Shown here: positions 35,963 through 46,004 of the stretch, piece after piece
How positions within the stretch are numbered: the first letter of the stretch is position 1
Layout of the letters: every line of letters starts with the position of its first letter
DNA from: Pseudomonas sp. Q11
Lineage (GTDB): Bacteria; Pseudomonadota; Gammaproteobacteria; Pseudomonadales; Pseudomonadaceae
Direction: 5' to 3'
Length of the DNA: 64,000 nt
NCBI RefSeq assembly: GCF_024494355.1
Contig: NZ_JAKNQY010000015.1
Location: 1-64,000, forward strand
Program-made: the position numbers and the translations under genes
The notes under the pieces: model-generated
The model's input: only the letters and a program-made list of their open reading frames with translations
Databases searched by the model: none
What the model was told of the DNA's origin: nothing

Positions 35963-36017
35963 ACACGTACAACATTCACTGCTTATCGCGTTTGGCTAAG
36001 TGCTTTACGCTGTAAGT

Positions 36018-36053
36018 GGCGCGCATTCTATGGATGGATTGCTGGGTCGTCAA
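36018..36053 (-). promoter_or_regulatory. Sigma-70 promoter of the tRNA operon
   Basis: On the minus strand, TTGACG (36053-36048), a 17-bp spacer and TAGAAT (36030-36025) are followed by a GC-rich discriminator GCGCGCC, the pattern of growth-rate and stringent-controlled stable RNA promoters. Transcription would start near 36018, about 55 bp before the first tRNA. Confidence 0.75.
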
Positions 36054-36115
36054 CCCCCAGATATAAATTTATTTAAATCAATGACTTCGCCCGGTTTGAG
36101 GCCTGTTCGCACATT

Positions 36116-36144
36116 TTGCCCGCCTGGCCTCTGGCGCCTATATT
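36116..36144 (+). promoter_or_regulatory. Candidate sigma-70 promoter for the membrane-anchored hypothetical
   Basis: TTGCCC (36116-36121), a 17-bp spacer and TATATT (36139-36144) point toward the gene at 36322. The leader would be about 170 bp, which is long, so this is tentative. The rest of 36054-36321 shows no gene. Confidence 0.35.
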
Positions 36145-36321
36145 CTGTCGTCCGCCAAGACGTTATAGTCGTGTCCGACAAATAGTGGCAATGTGCACCC
36201 ACATTCGCCGCACGTTCATACACAGCGCAACGCCTGTCTAATCGCATCGCGCGGGCCTATGCGCTTAAAAGCCAAGCCACTACACTCTTGATATGCGAAC
36301 CCCAATAAAGAGGTCTTACCG

Positions 36322-37092
36322 GTGACACCACTCATGATCACCCTGCTCGTCGTAGCCGGGATCGCACTGTTGATCGCCATTGGCTACATGAACCATGTGG
36401 TGGAAAACAACAAGCTGGAAAAGGCCCGTACCAAGGTTGAACTCAACGACCGTTTACGTCGTTGTGGCGAGCTCACCGAGACCTTCCCCGGACAACTGAT
36501 GACCCCGGCCCTGAAGCTGTTGATCACGCGTCTTGAGATCAACGTCTGCCAACGCCTGCTGAACCTGGAGAAAACCAATACAGCGGTCAAGGCGCGCCTG
36601 GACGAACTGAATGCGCTGGCCGCCCAGGGCGAATCAATCCCGGTGAACAATCCACCGGCACCGATCCAGACTGAAGCCAAGGCCAAGGATGTGCGGTTTC
36701 TGCTCGAAGCCCTGCACGGTCAGATCACCCGCGCTGCCCAGGACGGTTTCCTGCCGCCCAACGAAGCCAAGCGCTGGATCCGCGAAGTGCGGCACATCCT
36801 GGTGCTGTTGCACATCGAGTTTTTCAACAACCTCGGCCAGCAAGCCTTGCAGCAGGAACAACCGGGACAGGCCCGCCTGGCGTTCGAACGTGGCGTGCAG
36901 TACCTGCGCAAGCAACAGGAACCACAGGTCTATGCCGAGCAACTGGCCTACCTGGAAAAACTCCTGGCCCGCGCCAACGCCATGGTTCTGGCCAGCACCC
37001 AACCCGTCGAAGGCGAAGTCAACCAGTTGACCGAAGGGCTGAAGGACGCCGAAGTAAACGACGAGTGGAAGAAGAAGAAGGTTTACGACTGA
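36322..37092 (+). CDS. Membrane-anchored coiled-coil protein of unknown function
   Basis: A 256-residue protein with one N-terminal helix (MITLLVVAGIALLIAIGYM, about residues 5-23) followed by a long soluble alpha-helical domain, acidic and Gln/Leu-rich, with TPR-like character around QQALQQEQPGQARLAFERGV. I do not recognise a named domain. GTG 36322 is the start, with AGAGGT 13-18 bases upstream, farther than usual. It is convergent with the chemoreceptor gene. A similar hypothetical lies beside a chemoreceptor in PAO1 (PA2868/PA2867), as I recall. Confidence 0.8.
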   Translation: MTPLMITLLVVAGIALLIAIGYMNHVVENNKLEKARTKVELNDRLRRCGELTETFPGQLMTPALKLLITRLEINVCQRLLNLEKTNTAVKARLDELNALAAQGESIPVNNPPAPIQTEAKAKDVRFLLEALHGQITRAAQDGFLPPNEAKRWIREVRHILVLLHIEFFNNLGQQALQQEQPGQARLAFERGVQYLRKQQEPQVYAEQLAYLEKLLARANAMVLASTQPVEGEVNQLTEGLKDAEVNDEWKKKKVYD

Positions 37093-37126
37093 TATTAGGG
37101 TTGGGCTCTCAAGCCTGACTCATCTG

Positions 37127-37152
37127 TGGCGAGGGGACTTATCCCCTCGCCC
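37127..37152. terminator. Hairpin between convergent genes
   Basis: GCGAGGGGA (37129-37137) and TCCCCTCGC (37142-37150) form a tight stem with loop CTTA. It lacks a clear T run, so termination is uncertain; the sequence resembles the GGCGAGGG repeat family. Confidence 0.5.
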
Positions 37153-37171
37153 CAAGTGCTCCGTCGTCAGC

Positions 37172-39139
37172 TCACAACCTGAAATGCCCCACCATTCCCT
37201 TGAGCTCAACCCCCAGCTGCGCCAGCTCAATGCTCGACGCGGCATTGCCCTGCATCGCCAGGGAAGATTGATCGGCACTGGCGCGGATGCTGGTGACACT
37301 GCGGTTAATCTCTTCAGCTACCGAACTTTGTTGCTCGGCCGCCGCCGCGATCTGCTGGTTCATCTGCTGGATCAGCGACACCGCCGCCGCAATGCTCCCC
37401 AAGGCGCTTTCGGTTTGCAGTGCGTCACTGACCGCCATTTTCACCAGCTCGCCACTGCTCTGGATCTGCTGCACGGAGGTCTGGGCGGCTGAGCGCAAGG
37501 CGCTCACCAGTCGTTCGATTTCCTCGGTGGACTGTTGCGTGCGCTTGGCCAGGGCCCGCACTTCATCGGCCACCACCGCAAAGCCCCTGCCCTGCTCACC
37601 GGCCCTGGCGGCTTCGATGGCCGCATTGAGCGCCAGCAAGTTGGTCTGTTCAGCCACGCTCTTGATCACGCTCAACACTGTGCCAATGTTCTGGATCTCA
37701 GCGCTGAGGCTTTCAATACTGCTGCTGGCTGACGTGGCCGAATCGGCTAATTGTTCAATGCGCACCATGCTCTGGCGCACCACCTGCTGACCGCTTTCAA
37801 CCTTATCGTCGGCGGTCTGGGCCGCCTGGGCCGCTTCCTCGGCATTACGTGCCACGTCGTGCACGGTGGCGGTCATCTGGTTCATGGCCGTGGCGACCTG
37901 CTCGGTCTCCTCCTTCTGGCTGCTGACTTCCAGGTTGGTCTGCTCGGTCACAGCCGACAGCGATTGGGCAGAGTTGGCCAACTGTTCGATACCGGCCTGC
38001 AAACCGCTGACGATACCGCTCAGGCCCGCCCCCATCTGTTGCATGGCGAGCATCAGTTGACCGATTTCATCCTGGCGCGTCACCTGCACCGTTGCGCTCA
38101 AGTCGCCCGAGGCAATCTTCTGTGCAACGCGGATGACACTGCGCAAAGGCCCGACGATCAGCCGCGTGATAACCCAGGCCGCAATCAGTCCCACCAGCAG
38201 CGCCAGGGCCGACGAGCCAATGATCAGCAGCGAATTCTTCTTCAATTCCGCCTGCATGGCACCGTCCTCGGCTGTGTAAGCCTGGTCAACCCGCTCCACT
38301 ACCTGGGAGGCACGCTCATGCAGTTGCTGGTAAACGATTTTCTCCTGGGCCAGCAGACCGGTGTATTCAGCGAGTTTTTCGTTGAAACCGGCGATGTGCC
38401 CGGCCACTTCGTTAAGCACGGTCTGGTATCCCGGGTCCTTGACGGTGGTCTTGAGCACCTCGGCCTGCTTCATGGCTTGCTCGGCCTGTTCAATAGTGCC
38501 CTGCCCGGCGCCCTCGTCAGAGCCTTTACGGCTTTGGTCCAGGCGGACCCGCGCTTCGTTCATGGCCTGCAACATCAACCGTGACACTTCGCTGACCTGA
38601 TTGGCCTGCTCAATGAATTCGGCGCCCTCCTTGCCTTCGGACTCTTTCAATGTATAGGCGCCATCATCCGCCAGCCCCGCTTGCAGCACATCCAGGTTGT
38701 TGGCAACGCTGGAGACTGACCAACTGGCCATTTCCAGTGCCAGGTCTTTGCTCTGGCTCAACTCGACGAATTCGTCGAACGCCTTGCGGTAAGCCGCCAG
38801 GGCCTGCTCCACGTCATTCATCACCGGCACATTGGCCGCCGATTGCGCCTTGAGTTCGTTGGCCTGGGCAATCAACCCGTCCACACCCAGCCGCAAGGCA
38901 TCGACCGTTTTGGGGTCCGAGCGCAAGGCGTACTCCTGCTCAAGCAGCCGGACCTTGAGCAACCCGCTGTTGAGGGACGACATCTGCTTCAAACCATTGA
39001 AGCGATGGCTGATGGTTTGCAGGGACCAGACACCAATGGCCGCCACCACTGCGGTAAGCAGCAGCACCAGGAGAAACCCCAGACCCAGTTTTTTTGCCAT
39101 ACCCAAGTTGGCAAAACGTCTTTGCACGGCCGAAATCAT
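37172..39139 (-). CDS. Methyl-accepting chemotaxis protein, probable HBM sensor type
   Basis: A 655-residue chemoreceptor. First helix residues about 17-40, an all-helical periplasmic domain of about 250 residues (to ~300), second helix ~305-328, HAMP domain ([22 protein letters not shown]) and a C-terminal signalling domain with the tip sequence [32 protein letters not shown]-type hairpin. The size of the periplasmic part suggests a helical bimodular (HBM) ligand domain as in McpS; the ligand is unknown. No che genes are nearby. Confidence 0.92.
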   Translation of the reverse strand: MISAVQRRFANLGMAKKLGLGFLLVLLLTAVVAAIGVWSLQTISHRFNGLKQMSSLNSGLLKVRLLEQEYALRSDPKTVDALRLGVDGLIAQANELKAQSAANVPVMNDVEQALAAYRKAFDEFVELSQSKDLALEMASWSVSSVANNLDVLQAGLADDGAYTLKESEGKEGAEFIEQANQVSEVSRLMLQAMNEARVRLDQSRKGSDEGAGQGTIEQAEQAMKQAEVLKTTVKDPGYQTVLNEVAGHIAGFNEKLAEYTGLLAQEKIVYQQLHERASQVVERVDQAYTAEDGAMQAELKKNSLLIIGSSALALLVGLIAAWVITRLIVGPLRSVIRVAQKIASGDLSATVQVTRQDEIGQLMLAMQQMGAGLSGIVSGLQAGIEQLANSAQSLSAVTEQTNLEVSSQKEETEQVATAMNQMTATVHDVARNAEEAAQAAQTADDKVESGQQVVRQSMVRIEQLADSATSASSSIESLSAEIQNIGTVLSVIKSVAEQTNLLALNAAIEAARAGEQGRGFAVVADEVRALAKRTQQSTEEIERLVSALRSAAQTSVQQIQSSGELVKMAVSDALQTESALGSIAAAVSLIQQMNQQIAAAAEQQSSVAEEINRSVTSIRASADQSSLAMQGNAASSIELAQLGVELKGMVGHFRL

Positions 39140-39249
39140 TGCGCCCAGTCCCCTGCCAGTGTGTGTTGATTGCAGATTCGCAACGAGACGCCCTGTAGCA
39201 CAAGATGCTGGCGTCGGAATAATGGCAAAAAGCTACAGCGCCGTCGCTT

Positions 39250-40647
39250 TCAGGACACTTGAGGTCGATCCAGAGCCGCGGCCCGGAAGAATGCCAGGGC
39301 CCTCGAATCGCTGGCGTGGGCCACGTTGATCCGTAGCCAGTCACTGTTAGCGCCCGAAGGGCTGAACGCTGTACGGGAAGAAAGCACTATGCCGAACCGC
39401 TTGGCCAGGCGCTGCAATGCAGCGTAGTCGCATAACGGTGGACGCGCCCAGATGAACAGCCCGCCAGCCGGTTTACCAAAAACCTCCCAATCCGCATCCT
39501 CCAGCACCTGCAACACCGCTGCCATATCGCCGCTCAAACGTTGCCGCTGACGCTGGACCAGTTTGCGATAGGCGCCATTGGCCAAGAGATTGGCCAGCAC
39601 CGACTCACAGAACCGCGAACTGCCCATACTGGTGATGCCCTTGACCTCCCTCAGGCGGGCGATGACAGAAGAACCGGCCACCACGAAGCCGACCCGCAAC
39701 GAGCTGCTCAGGGTTTTCGAGAAACTGCCCACGTACACCACGTCAGCATCCAGCGCTGCCAGCCGGGTCCGCGTCGAGCCCTGGAAGTCGGCATAGACAT
39801 CATCTTCGACCACCAGAACGGCGTGTTTTTTCGCCACTTGCAGCAGTTGCTGAGCCACGACCGGGGCCAGGCTACTACCGGTCGGGTTGTGGCAGGCACT
39901 GTTGACGAACAGGGCACAGGGCCGGTGCGTCGCCAAGAGGTACTGAAGTGCCTCAACGTCCGGGCCGCGTGGGGTCCTGGGTAGTTCGATCATGTTGATT
40001 TTATGAAGTCTGAGCAGGTCAAACAGATTCGAGTAACCGGGGCTCTCCACCACCACGCAACAGCCAGGTTGAAGCAGTGTGCGCACAATCAGGTCCAGGC
40101 CGTGGGTCGCGCCCGTGGTGGTCAGAATCAGGTTTTTATCGGCTTCGATATTGAATTGTTTCAGACGCCTGGACAGTTGTTCGCGCAAAGCGGGCAGTCC
40201 CATCGGCGTGCTGTAATTGAACAACCCCGCCATATCGGTGCGGGTAACCTGGCGGATCGCATAGCCCAAGTCATCGCTTTCGCGCCAGCTTTCGGGCAGC
40301 CCCCCACCACCCAGTTTCAGCTCCCATTGCCAACTGTCGGTCAAATTATCCTGGTCCCCCCGCGCCTCTTCCTGCCAGCCTTGGTCGGTGGGTTCCTGCC
40401 CGGACGAAGGGAGCGGCGCGACAAAAAAACTCGAGCCATGGCGAGACGCCAATACGCCTTGCGCCACCAGGCGTTCACACGCTTCACTGACACTGGACTG
40501 GCTGAGCAGATTTTCCCGCGCCAGTTGGCGGATGGATGGCAGGCGAGTCCCCGGTTGAACCGCATCCTGTCGAATCCAGCCGGCCAGCGCATCGACAATT
40601 TGCTGTACGACAGGCACCAGGGCCTGCCGGTCGATTCTCAACTCCAT
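39250..40647 (-). CDS. MocR-type regulator (GntR DNA-binding plus aminotransferase domain)
   Basis: A 465-residue fusion. The N-terminal GntR winged helix (about 10-75, LPSIRQLARENLLSQSSVSEACERLV) is joined to a fold-I aminotransferase domain, with YVGSFSKTLSSSLRVGFVV carrying the PLP lysine. MocR proteins usually use PLP as a sensing cofactor and control B6, GABA or amino-acid genes near them. No obvious metabolic target is adjacent; the next gene downstream on the strand is unrelated to PLP. Confidence 0.93.
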   Translation of the reverse strand: MELRIDRQALVPVVQQIVDALAGWIRQDAVQPGTRLPSIRQLARENLLSQSSVSEACERLVAQGVLASRHGSSFFVAPLPSSGQEPTDQGWQEEARGDQDNLTDSWQWELKLGGGGLPESWRESDDLGYAIRQVTRTDMAGLFNYSTPMGLPALREQLSRRLKQFNIEADKNLILTTTGATHGLDLIVRTLLQPGCCVVVESPGYSNLFDLLRLHKINMIELPRTPRGPDVEALQYLLATHRPCALFVNSACHNPTGSSLAPVVAQQLLQVAKKHAVLVVEDDVYADFQGSTRTRLAALDADVVYVGSFSKTLSSSLRVGFVVAGSSVIARLREVKGITSMGSSRFCESVLANLLANGAYRKLVQRQRQRLSGDMAAVLQVLEDADWEVFGKPAGGLFIWARPPLCDYAALQRLAKRFGIVLSSRTAFSPSGANSDWLRINVAHASDSRALAFFRAAALDRPQVS

Positions 40648-40853
40648 GAGTAACCAAGCTCCTAAGCAACTGTTTTATCTCTGGAAACAGTTAAGCACAG
40701 GCTGCCTCCAGACGATGTACGACAACATCACCAAAACCGCCGATTCTCACCCTTTGAAACACATTGAGGGGCTTATACTGGGACTTTTTGACCTCCAAAG
40801 AAAAAGCCCACAACTAGTGCGGGCCTCGTCCTACGAGCTGATCGCAGCTTCCT

Positions 40854-41615
40854 TCAGAAAGCCGTGACACCGCCATCCACCGCCAGCGAATGACCGGTGG
40901 TGAAGGCCGCGCCATCGCTGCACAGGTACAGCACTGCGCTGGCGATTTCCTCGACCTTGCCGATCCGTCCTACCGGATGCATGGCGTTGGCGAACTCAGC
41001 TTTTTTTGGATCCGCTTCATAGGCACGGCGGAACATGTCGGTGTCGATCACCGCCGGGCAAACCGCGTTGACGCGGATTTTTTTCTTGGCGTATTCGATG
41101 GCCGCCGACTTGGTCAAGCCGATCACCGCGTGCTTGGACGCCGCATAGATACTCATCTTCGGCGCCGCCCCCAGGCCTGCCACCGAGGCGGTATTGACGA
41201 TGGCACCACCCCCTTGGGCCAGCAGCAACGGCAACTGATATTTCATGCACAGCCAGACGCCCTTCACATTGACGCCCATGATTGCGTCGAATTCATCGAG
41301 GGTGCCATCAGCCAACTTGCCCTTTTCGATCTCGATCCCAGCGTTGTTGAAGGCGTAGTCAAGGCGGCCATAGGCATTGATCACTTCGTTCATCAGGTTC
41401 TGCACGTCGCTTTCCAGCGTTACGTCGCAGCGCACGAACACCGCTTCACCGCCCGCCTCGCGAATCGACTGCACGGTGCCTTCACCACCCGCTACGTCCA
41501 GGTCGGCCGCCACCACTTTCAGGCCTTCTGCCGCGAACGCCTGGGCCGTCGCACGGCCAATGCCCGCAGCTGCACCCGTGACCACGGCGACCTGTCCGGA
41601 AAACGTCATGCTCAT
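40854..41615 (-). CDS. SDR-family NAD(P)-dependent oxidoreductase
   Basis: A 253-residue classical short-chain dehydrogenase. It has the cofactor motif TGAAAGIGRA (residues about 14-23), NNAG, and the catalytic tetrad residues Ser (NTASVAGLG), Tyr and Lys (YAASK). The ATG at 41615 (MSMTFSGQVAVVTG) is preferred over an upstream in-frame start at 41690. Divergent from an MDR-family reductase with a shared dyad between them. Substrate unknown. Confidence 0.92.
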   Translation of the reverse strand: MSMTFSGQVAVVTGAAAGIGRATAQAFAAEGLKVVAADLDVAGGEGTVQSIREAGGEAVFVRCDVTLESDVQNLMNEVINAYGRLDYAFNNAGIEIEKGKLADGTLDEFDAIMGVNVKGVWLCMKYQLPLLLAQGGGAIVNTASVAGLGAAPKMSIYAASKHAVIGLTKSAAIEYAKKKIRVNAVCPAVIDTDMFRRAYEADPKKAEFANAMHPVGRIGKVEEIASAVLYLCSDGAAFTTGHSLAVDGGVTAF

Positions 41616-41714
41616 TATCAATTCCTCGAAGAATGCGGGAGATGACGCCAGTCTAGTCACAGGTCCGAAGGACACGGCAGCACTATCCAATTGCCGTTTG
41701 GGTACTTATGGGCG

Positions 41715-41748
41715 CCAGTGATAACGGGGCCGAGGCCATTATCACTGG
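41715..41748. promoter_or_regulatory. Perfect 10-bp dyad between divergent oxidoreductase genes
   Basis: CCAGTGATAA (41715-41724) and TTATCACTGG (41739-41748) are perfect inverted repeats with a 14-bp spacer, placed midway in the 226-bp divergent gap. It may be an operator for both genes or a transcript hairpin. No regulator gene is adjacent. Confidence 0.4.
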
Positions 41749-41841
41749 GTTCGATCGAACTGCATTCGCTGCATCAGCAAACCTTGCGGCAAACGCTTCG
41801 AAGGTCTATCAACAAGGCTTCATTCATCTTGAGTGCCAGCC

Positions 41842-42846
41842 ATGACTGCCCAGACCAATCGCCAGTTCCTGCTCGCCAAACGCCCGGTGGGCGCGGCGAC
41901 CCGTGAGACTTTCACCTATCAGCAAGTACCGGTCGGCGAACCGGCAGCCGGTCAGATTCTGGTGAAGAACGAATATCTGTCCCTGGATCCGGCCATGCGC
42001 GGCTGGATGAACGAAGGCAAGTCTTACATCCCGCCGGTAGGCATTGGTGAAGTGATGCGCGCCTTGGGCGTAGGCCAGGTGGTTGCTTCGAACAACCCGG
42101 GCTTCGCGGTCGGGGACTACGTTAACGGTGCACTGGGTGTGCAAGATTATTTCCTCGGCGAGCCGCGAGGTTTCTACAAGGTTGATCCGAAACTTGCGCC
42201 ATTGCCGCGTTATTTGTCAGCGTTGGGCATGACCGGCATGACTGCCTATTTCGCCCTGCTGGACGTTGGTGCGCCCAAGGCCGGCGAGACGGTAGTGCTC
42301 TCGGGTGCCGCCGGTGCGGTGGGTAGCATCGCCGGGCAAATCGCCAAGATCAAAGGTTGCCGAGTGGTGGGCATCGCCGGCGGGGCCGACAAATGCAAAT
42401 TCCTGATCGATGAGCTGGGCTTCGACGGTGCCATCGACTACAAGAACGAAGACGTCCATGCCGGCCTCAAGCGCGAATGCCCCAAAGGCGTGGATGTGTA
42501 TTTCGATAACGTCGGCGGCGACATCCTCGATACGGTGCTCAGCCGCTTGAACCTCAAGGCCCGCGTAGTGATCTGCGGTGCCATCAGCCAGTACAACAAC
42601 AAAGAAGCGGTCAAAGGCCCGGCCAACTACCTGTCGCTGCTGGTCAACCGGGCGCGCATGGAAGGTTTCGTGGTCATGGACTACGCCTCGCAATTCGCCG
42701 CCGCCGGGCAGGAAATGGCCGGCTGGATGGCCAAGGGGCAGCTCAAGAGCAAGGAAGACATCGTGGAAGGGCTGGAGACATTCCCCGAGACTCTGACCAA
42801 ATTGTTCAGCGGGGAAAATTTCGGGAAGCTTGTATTGAAGGTCTAA
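41842..42846 (+). CDS. NADPH-dependent MDR-family oxidoreductase (CurA/YncB-like)
   Basis: A 334-residue zinc-independent medium-chain reductase. The cofactor motif VLSGAAGAVGSIAGQIAK lies in the Rossmann half, with GMTGMTAYFALLDVG before it and DVYFDNVGGDILDTVL after it, as in leukotriene B4 dehydrogenase and curcumin reductase homologues. It would reduce alkenals or enones with NADPH. ATG 41842 (MTAQTNRQFL) is preferred; GTG 41833 is in frame. Confidence 0.92.
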   Translation: MTAQTNRQFLLAKRPVGAATRETFTYQQVPVGEPAAGQILVKNEYLSLDPAMRGWMNEGKSYIPPVGIGEVMRALGVGQVVASNNPGFAVGDYVNGALGVQDYFLGEPRGFYKVDPKLAPLPRYLSALGMTGMTAYFALLDVGAPKAGETVVLSGAAGAVGSIAGQIAKIKGCRVVGIAGGADKCKFLIDELGFDGAIDYKNEDVHAGLKRECPKGVDVYFDNVGGDILDTVLSRLNLKARVVICGAISQYNNKEAVKGPANYLSLLVNRARMEGFVVMDYASQFAAAGQEMAGWMAKGQLKSKEDIVEGLETFPETLTKLFSGENFGKLVLKV

Positions 42847-42859
42847 CTCAAAACAACCA

Positions 42860-42947
42860 GTGGGAGCGGGCTTGCTCGCGAAGGCGGTGGGTCAGACAGC
42901 ACAACTGGCGCCTGACACTCCGCTTTCGCGAGCAAGCCCGCTCCCAC
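42860..42947. repeat. Paired REP element
   Basis: GTGGGAGCGGGCTTGCTCGC and its inverted partner CGCGAGCAAGCCCGCTCCCAC enclose a variable centre; placed between two convergent genes. Confidence 0.85.
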
Positions 42948-42969
42948 AAGGGGAAACCTCGGCGTTTGA

Positions 42970-43668
42970 TCAGGCCAGTTCGGCCACCACCGCCGCCAGC
43001 GCCTTGGCCGGATCCGCCGCCTGGCTGATCGGTCGGCCGATCACCAGGTAGTCGGAACCGGCGTCCAGTGCCTGACGCGGGGTCAGGATGCGGCGTTGAT
43101 CGTCTTGGGCGCTGCCCGCCGGACGAATCCCGGGGGTCACCAGTTGCAAGGTCGGGTGTGCCGTTTTCAGCGCACCGGCTTCCAGCGCCGAACATACCAG
43201 ACCGTCCATGCCGGCCTTCTGCGCCAGCGCCGCCAGGCGCAGCACCTGTTCCTGAGGCTCGATATCCAGACCGATGCCGGCCAAGTCCTCGCGCTCCATG
43301 CTGGTCAGCACGGTCACGCCGATCAGCAACGGTTTTGGACCGCTGCGCTGATCCAGCACCTCACGACAGGCCGCCATCATGCGCAGGCCGCCGGAACAAT
43401 GCACGTTGACCATCCACACCCCCATCTCGGCGGCAGCCTTGACGGCCATGGCGGTGGTATTGGGAATATCGTGGAATTTCAAATCCAGGAATACTTCAAA
43501 ACCCTTGTCACGCAGGGTCCCGACGATTTCCGAAGCGCAACTGGTGAACAGCTCCTTGCCGACTTTAACCCGGCACAGCTTGGGGTCCAACTGGTCGGCC
43601 AGCTTCAGGGCGGCGTCACGGGTAGGGAAATCCAAGGCAACGATGATGGGCGTCTGGCAGGCGGACAT
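42970..43668 (-). CDS. pyrF: Orotidine 5'-phosphate decarboxylase
   Basis: A 232-residue TIM-barrel enzyme making UMP in de novo pyrimidine synthesis. The catalytic segment [10 protein letters not shown] is intact, as are IIVALDFP at the N-terminus and TPGIRP and YLVIGRPI for phosphate binding near the C-terminus. The ATG at 43668 starts at [10 protein letters not shown]; the upstream open frame is unlikely to be translated. Transcribed alone on the minus strand. Confidence 0.97.
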   Translation of the reverse strand: MSACQTPIIVALDFPTRDAALKLADQLDPKLCRVKVGKELFTSCASEIVGTLRDKGFEVFLDLKFHDIPNTTAMAVKAAAEMGVWMVNVHCSGGLRMMAACREVLDQRSGPKPLLIGVTVLTSMEREDLAGIGLDIEPQEQVLRLAALAQKAGMDGLVCSALEAGALKTAHPTLQLVTPGIRPAGSAQDDQRRILTPRQALDAGSDYLVIGRPISQAADPAKALAAVVAELA

Positions 43669-43959
43669 GAGCGGGCTCTCAGGCAAGTCGAAATCGGCGC
43701 GCATTGTAGCGGAACCAGCGCCCGTGCGGGACCCGATGATCGGTAAATCCTCATCGCGCCCGGACAGCATGGACGATGCCGGCCTTTGTGTCGAAGTCGA
43801 TACACTCATGACACGCGCACAACACGCCGGCACGCTACCGTCTGGCGCCGCACCCCCGTCCTTTCAGCGCTTCACGCCTCACGGCACGAAGCCTATGCTG
43901 AAGCCTCAACCTCGCCGCCTTCTTTGCGGTTGGCAGCCTACCTGGCAGATGATGCATCC

Positions 43960-44718
43960 ATGCAGAACACCCCTGTTGCAAATTCTGACGATCAAAAAAC
44001 GCCCGACGATGACAAGCGCTGGAGCACCCGGGCGTTGATCGTCGATGACGATGTGCCGATCCGCGAGCTGCTGATCGATTATCTGGCCCGTTTCAGCATA
44101 CGCGCCAGCGGCGTGACCGATGGCGCGGCCATGCGCCTGGCGATGCAGGCCGAGCATTTCGACGTGGTCGTGCTCGACCTGATGCTGCCGGGCGAAGACG
44201 GCTTGCAACTGTGTCGCTGGTTACGCGCCGAATCGGACATTCCGATCCTGATGCTCACCGCCCGGTGCGAGCCCACCGACCGCATCATCGGCCTGGAGCT
44301 GGGCGCCGACGATTACATGGCCAAACCTTTCGAACCCAGGGAACTGGTGGCGCGGATCCAGACTATCCTGCGTCGGGTACGCGACGACCGTACCGAACAA
44401 CGGGCCAATATTCGCTTCGATAACTGGCGGCTCAACAGTGTGCTGCGCCAGCTGATCTCCGCTGACGGACTCGTGGTGCCGTTGTCCAACGCCGAGTTCC
44501 GGCTGTTGTGGGTGTTCATCGAACGACCGCGCCGGGTACTGAGCCGCGAACAGTTGCTGGACGCCGCCCGTGGGCGCTCCATCGAGGCGTTCGACCGCAG
44601 CATCGATCTGCTGGTCTCACGCCTGCGCCAAAAGCTGGGTGACGACCCCAAGGCGCCGCAACTGATCAAGACCGTACGCGGTGAAGGCTACCTGTTTGAT
44701 GCCAGGGACATCGGCTGA
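43960..44718 (+). CDS. OmpR-family response regulator
   Basis: A 252-residue regulator. Receiver domain about residues 24-140 with ALIVDDD, phosphoacceptor Asp73 (VVLDLMLPGEDG) and the conserved Lys in YMAKPFEPRELV. Winged-helix DNA-binding domain about 155-245 with SRLRQKLGDDPKAPQLIKTVRGEGY-type sequence. The ATG at 43960 is chosen from the usual N-terminal length. It overlaps the kinase start by one base. Similar position relative to pyrF as PA2881/PA2882 in PAO1, by memory. Confidence 0.93.
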   Translation: MQNTPVANSDDQKTPDDDKRWSTRALIVDDDVPIRELLIDYLARFSIRASGVTDGAAMRLAMQAEHFDVVVLDLMLPGEDGLQLCRWLRAESDIPILMLTARCEPTDRIIGLELGADDYMAKPFEPRELVARIQTILRRVRDDRTEQRANIRFDNWRLNSVLRQLISADGLVVPLSNAEFRLLWVFIERPRRVLSREQLLDAARGRSIEAFDRSIDLLVSRLRQKLGDDPKAPQLIKTVRGEGYLFDARDIG

Positions 44719-45764
44719 TGCGCTTGCGCCTCGACACCTTGTTCGGCCGCCTGTTTGGCGTGCTGTTGTTGGCGATCATCCTGGCGCACCTGTTGGCCTT
44801 TGCCTGGTTTTTTTATTACGGCCCACCACCGCCCCCCGGGCCACCGCCAGAATTTTCCCGGCAAGGCGAAGGTCCAGCGCGCTTTAACCCGCCCCCTCAA
44901 CACACTCAACGTCCCTGGTTCGGAGGCCCGGTGGTACCGCTGACCTTTCAGTTCGTGTGTCTGATCATCGCCGCCTGGTACGGTGCAAAACTGCTGACCC
45001 GGCCTATCCAGCGCCTGAGCGATGCCGCCGAACGCCTGAGCGAAAACCTCGACAGCCCACCGCTGGACGAAACCGGCCCCCGGGAAGCCCGCCAGGCTGC
45101 CCATACGTTCAACCTCATGCAACAGCGAATTCGCGAGCAGGTGCAGCAGCGTTCGCGCATGCTCGGTGCGGTGTCCCACGACCTGCGCACTCCGCTTTCA
45201 CGGCTCAAGCTGCGCCTGGAACAGATCGGTGACATCAAGCTGCAGGGCCAGATGCGTCAGGACCTGGACGATATGATTGGCATGCTCGATGCCACCCTGA
45301 CCTATTTGCACGAACAGCGCACCAGTGAAGCGCTGCAATGGATGGACGTGCAGGCCCTGGTGGAATCATTGAGCGAAAACGCCCAGGACCAGGGCGCCGA
45401 TGTGCAGGTCAGCGGCGCCTGCGCCCCACTGCAGGTGCAACCCATGGCACTGCGCTCGTGCCTTAACAACCTCATCGACAACGCGCTGCGCTATGCCGGC
45501 CATGCCTTGGTAACCCTGCAAGACCAGCAACATCAGGTACTGATCCGGGTCATCGACCACGGCCCCGGTATCGCGGCAGATAAACGCGAAGCGGTGTTCG
45601 AACCCTTCTATCGCCTGGAAGGCTCACGCAACCGCAACTCCGGCGGTGTCGGCCTGGGCATGACCATCGCCCGTGAAGCCACCGAACGCCTGGGCGGGCA
45701 GTTGAGCCTGGAAGAGACGCCGGGGGGTGGGTTGACGGCAGTGATCCGCTTACCGCGCACCTGA
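44718..45764 (+). CDS. Sensor histidine kinase with proline-rich periplasmic loop
   Basis: A 348-residue kinase. Helix 1 is at about 11-33, a short periplasmic loop at 34-72 is rich in Pro and Gly (YYGPPPPPGPPPEF), helix 2 is at about 73-92, then HAMP, HisKA with AVSHDLRTPL (His154), and HATPase with NLIDNALRYA, DHGPGI and GGVGLGMTIA. Partner of the regulator immediately upstream. Such a small loop seldom binds a ligand; sensing through the membrane, metal, or a partner protein is more likely, as inference. Confidence 0.92.
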   Translation: MRLRLDTLFGRLFGVLLLAIILAHLLAFAWFFYYGPPPPPGPPPEFSRQGEGPARFNPPPQHTQRPWFGGPVVPLTFQFVCLIIAAWYGAKLLTRPIQRLSDAAERLSENLDSPPLDETGPREARQAAHTFNLMQQRIREQVQQRSRMLGAVSHDLRTPLSRLKLRLEQIGDIKLQGQMRQDLDDMIGMLDATLTYLHEQRTSEALQWMDVQALVESLSENAQDQGADVQVSGACAPLQVQPMALRSCLNNLIDNALRYAGHALVTLQDQQHQVLIRVIDHGPGIAADKREAVFEPFYRLEGSRNRNSGGVGLGMTIAREATERLGGQLSLEETPGGGLTAVIRLPRT

Positions 45765-45787
45765 CCTCCTGCGAAACACCTTCCCCG

Positions 45788-45874
45788 GTGGGAGCGAGCC
45801 TGCTCGCGATTATGCCGGCACATCCAGCACAAATGTTACAGCCAGACCGCTATCGCGAGCAGGCTCGCTCCCAC
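45788..45874. repeat. Paired REP element
   Basis: GTGGGAGCGAGCCTGCTCGC and GCGAGCAGGCTCGCTCCCAC form inverted arms just downstream of the kinase gene. Confidence 0.85.
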
Positions 45875-46004
45875 AAGGTCCGGGACAGGTCCGAATGCTT
45901 ATGTATGTACACCGGTACAAACCCCACACACCCACGACAACTGCGCCATCGAGGCTGCATAAGCCGGTACACCCACCGGTTACCCCAGTCCAAGGAGAGC
46001 GCAC

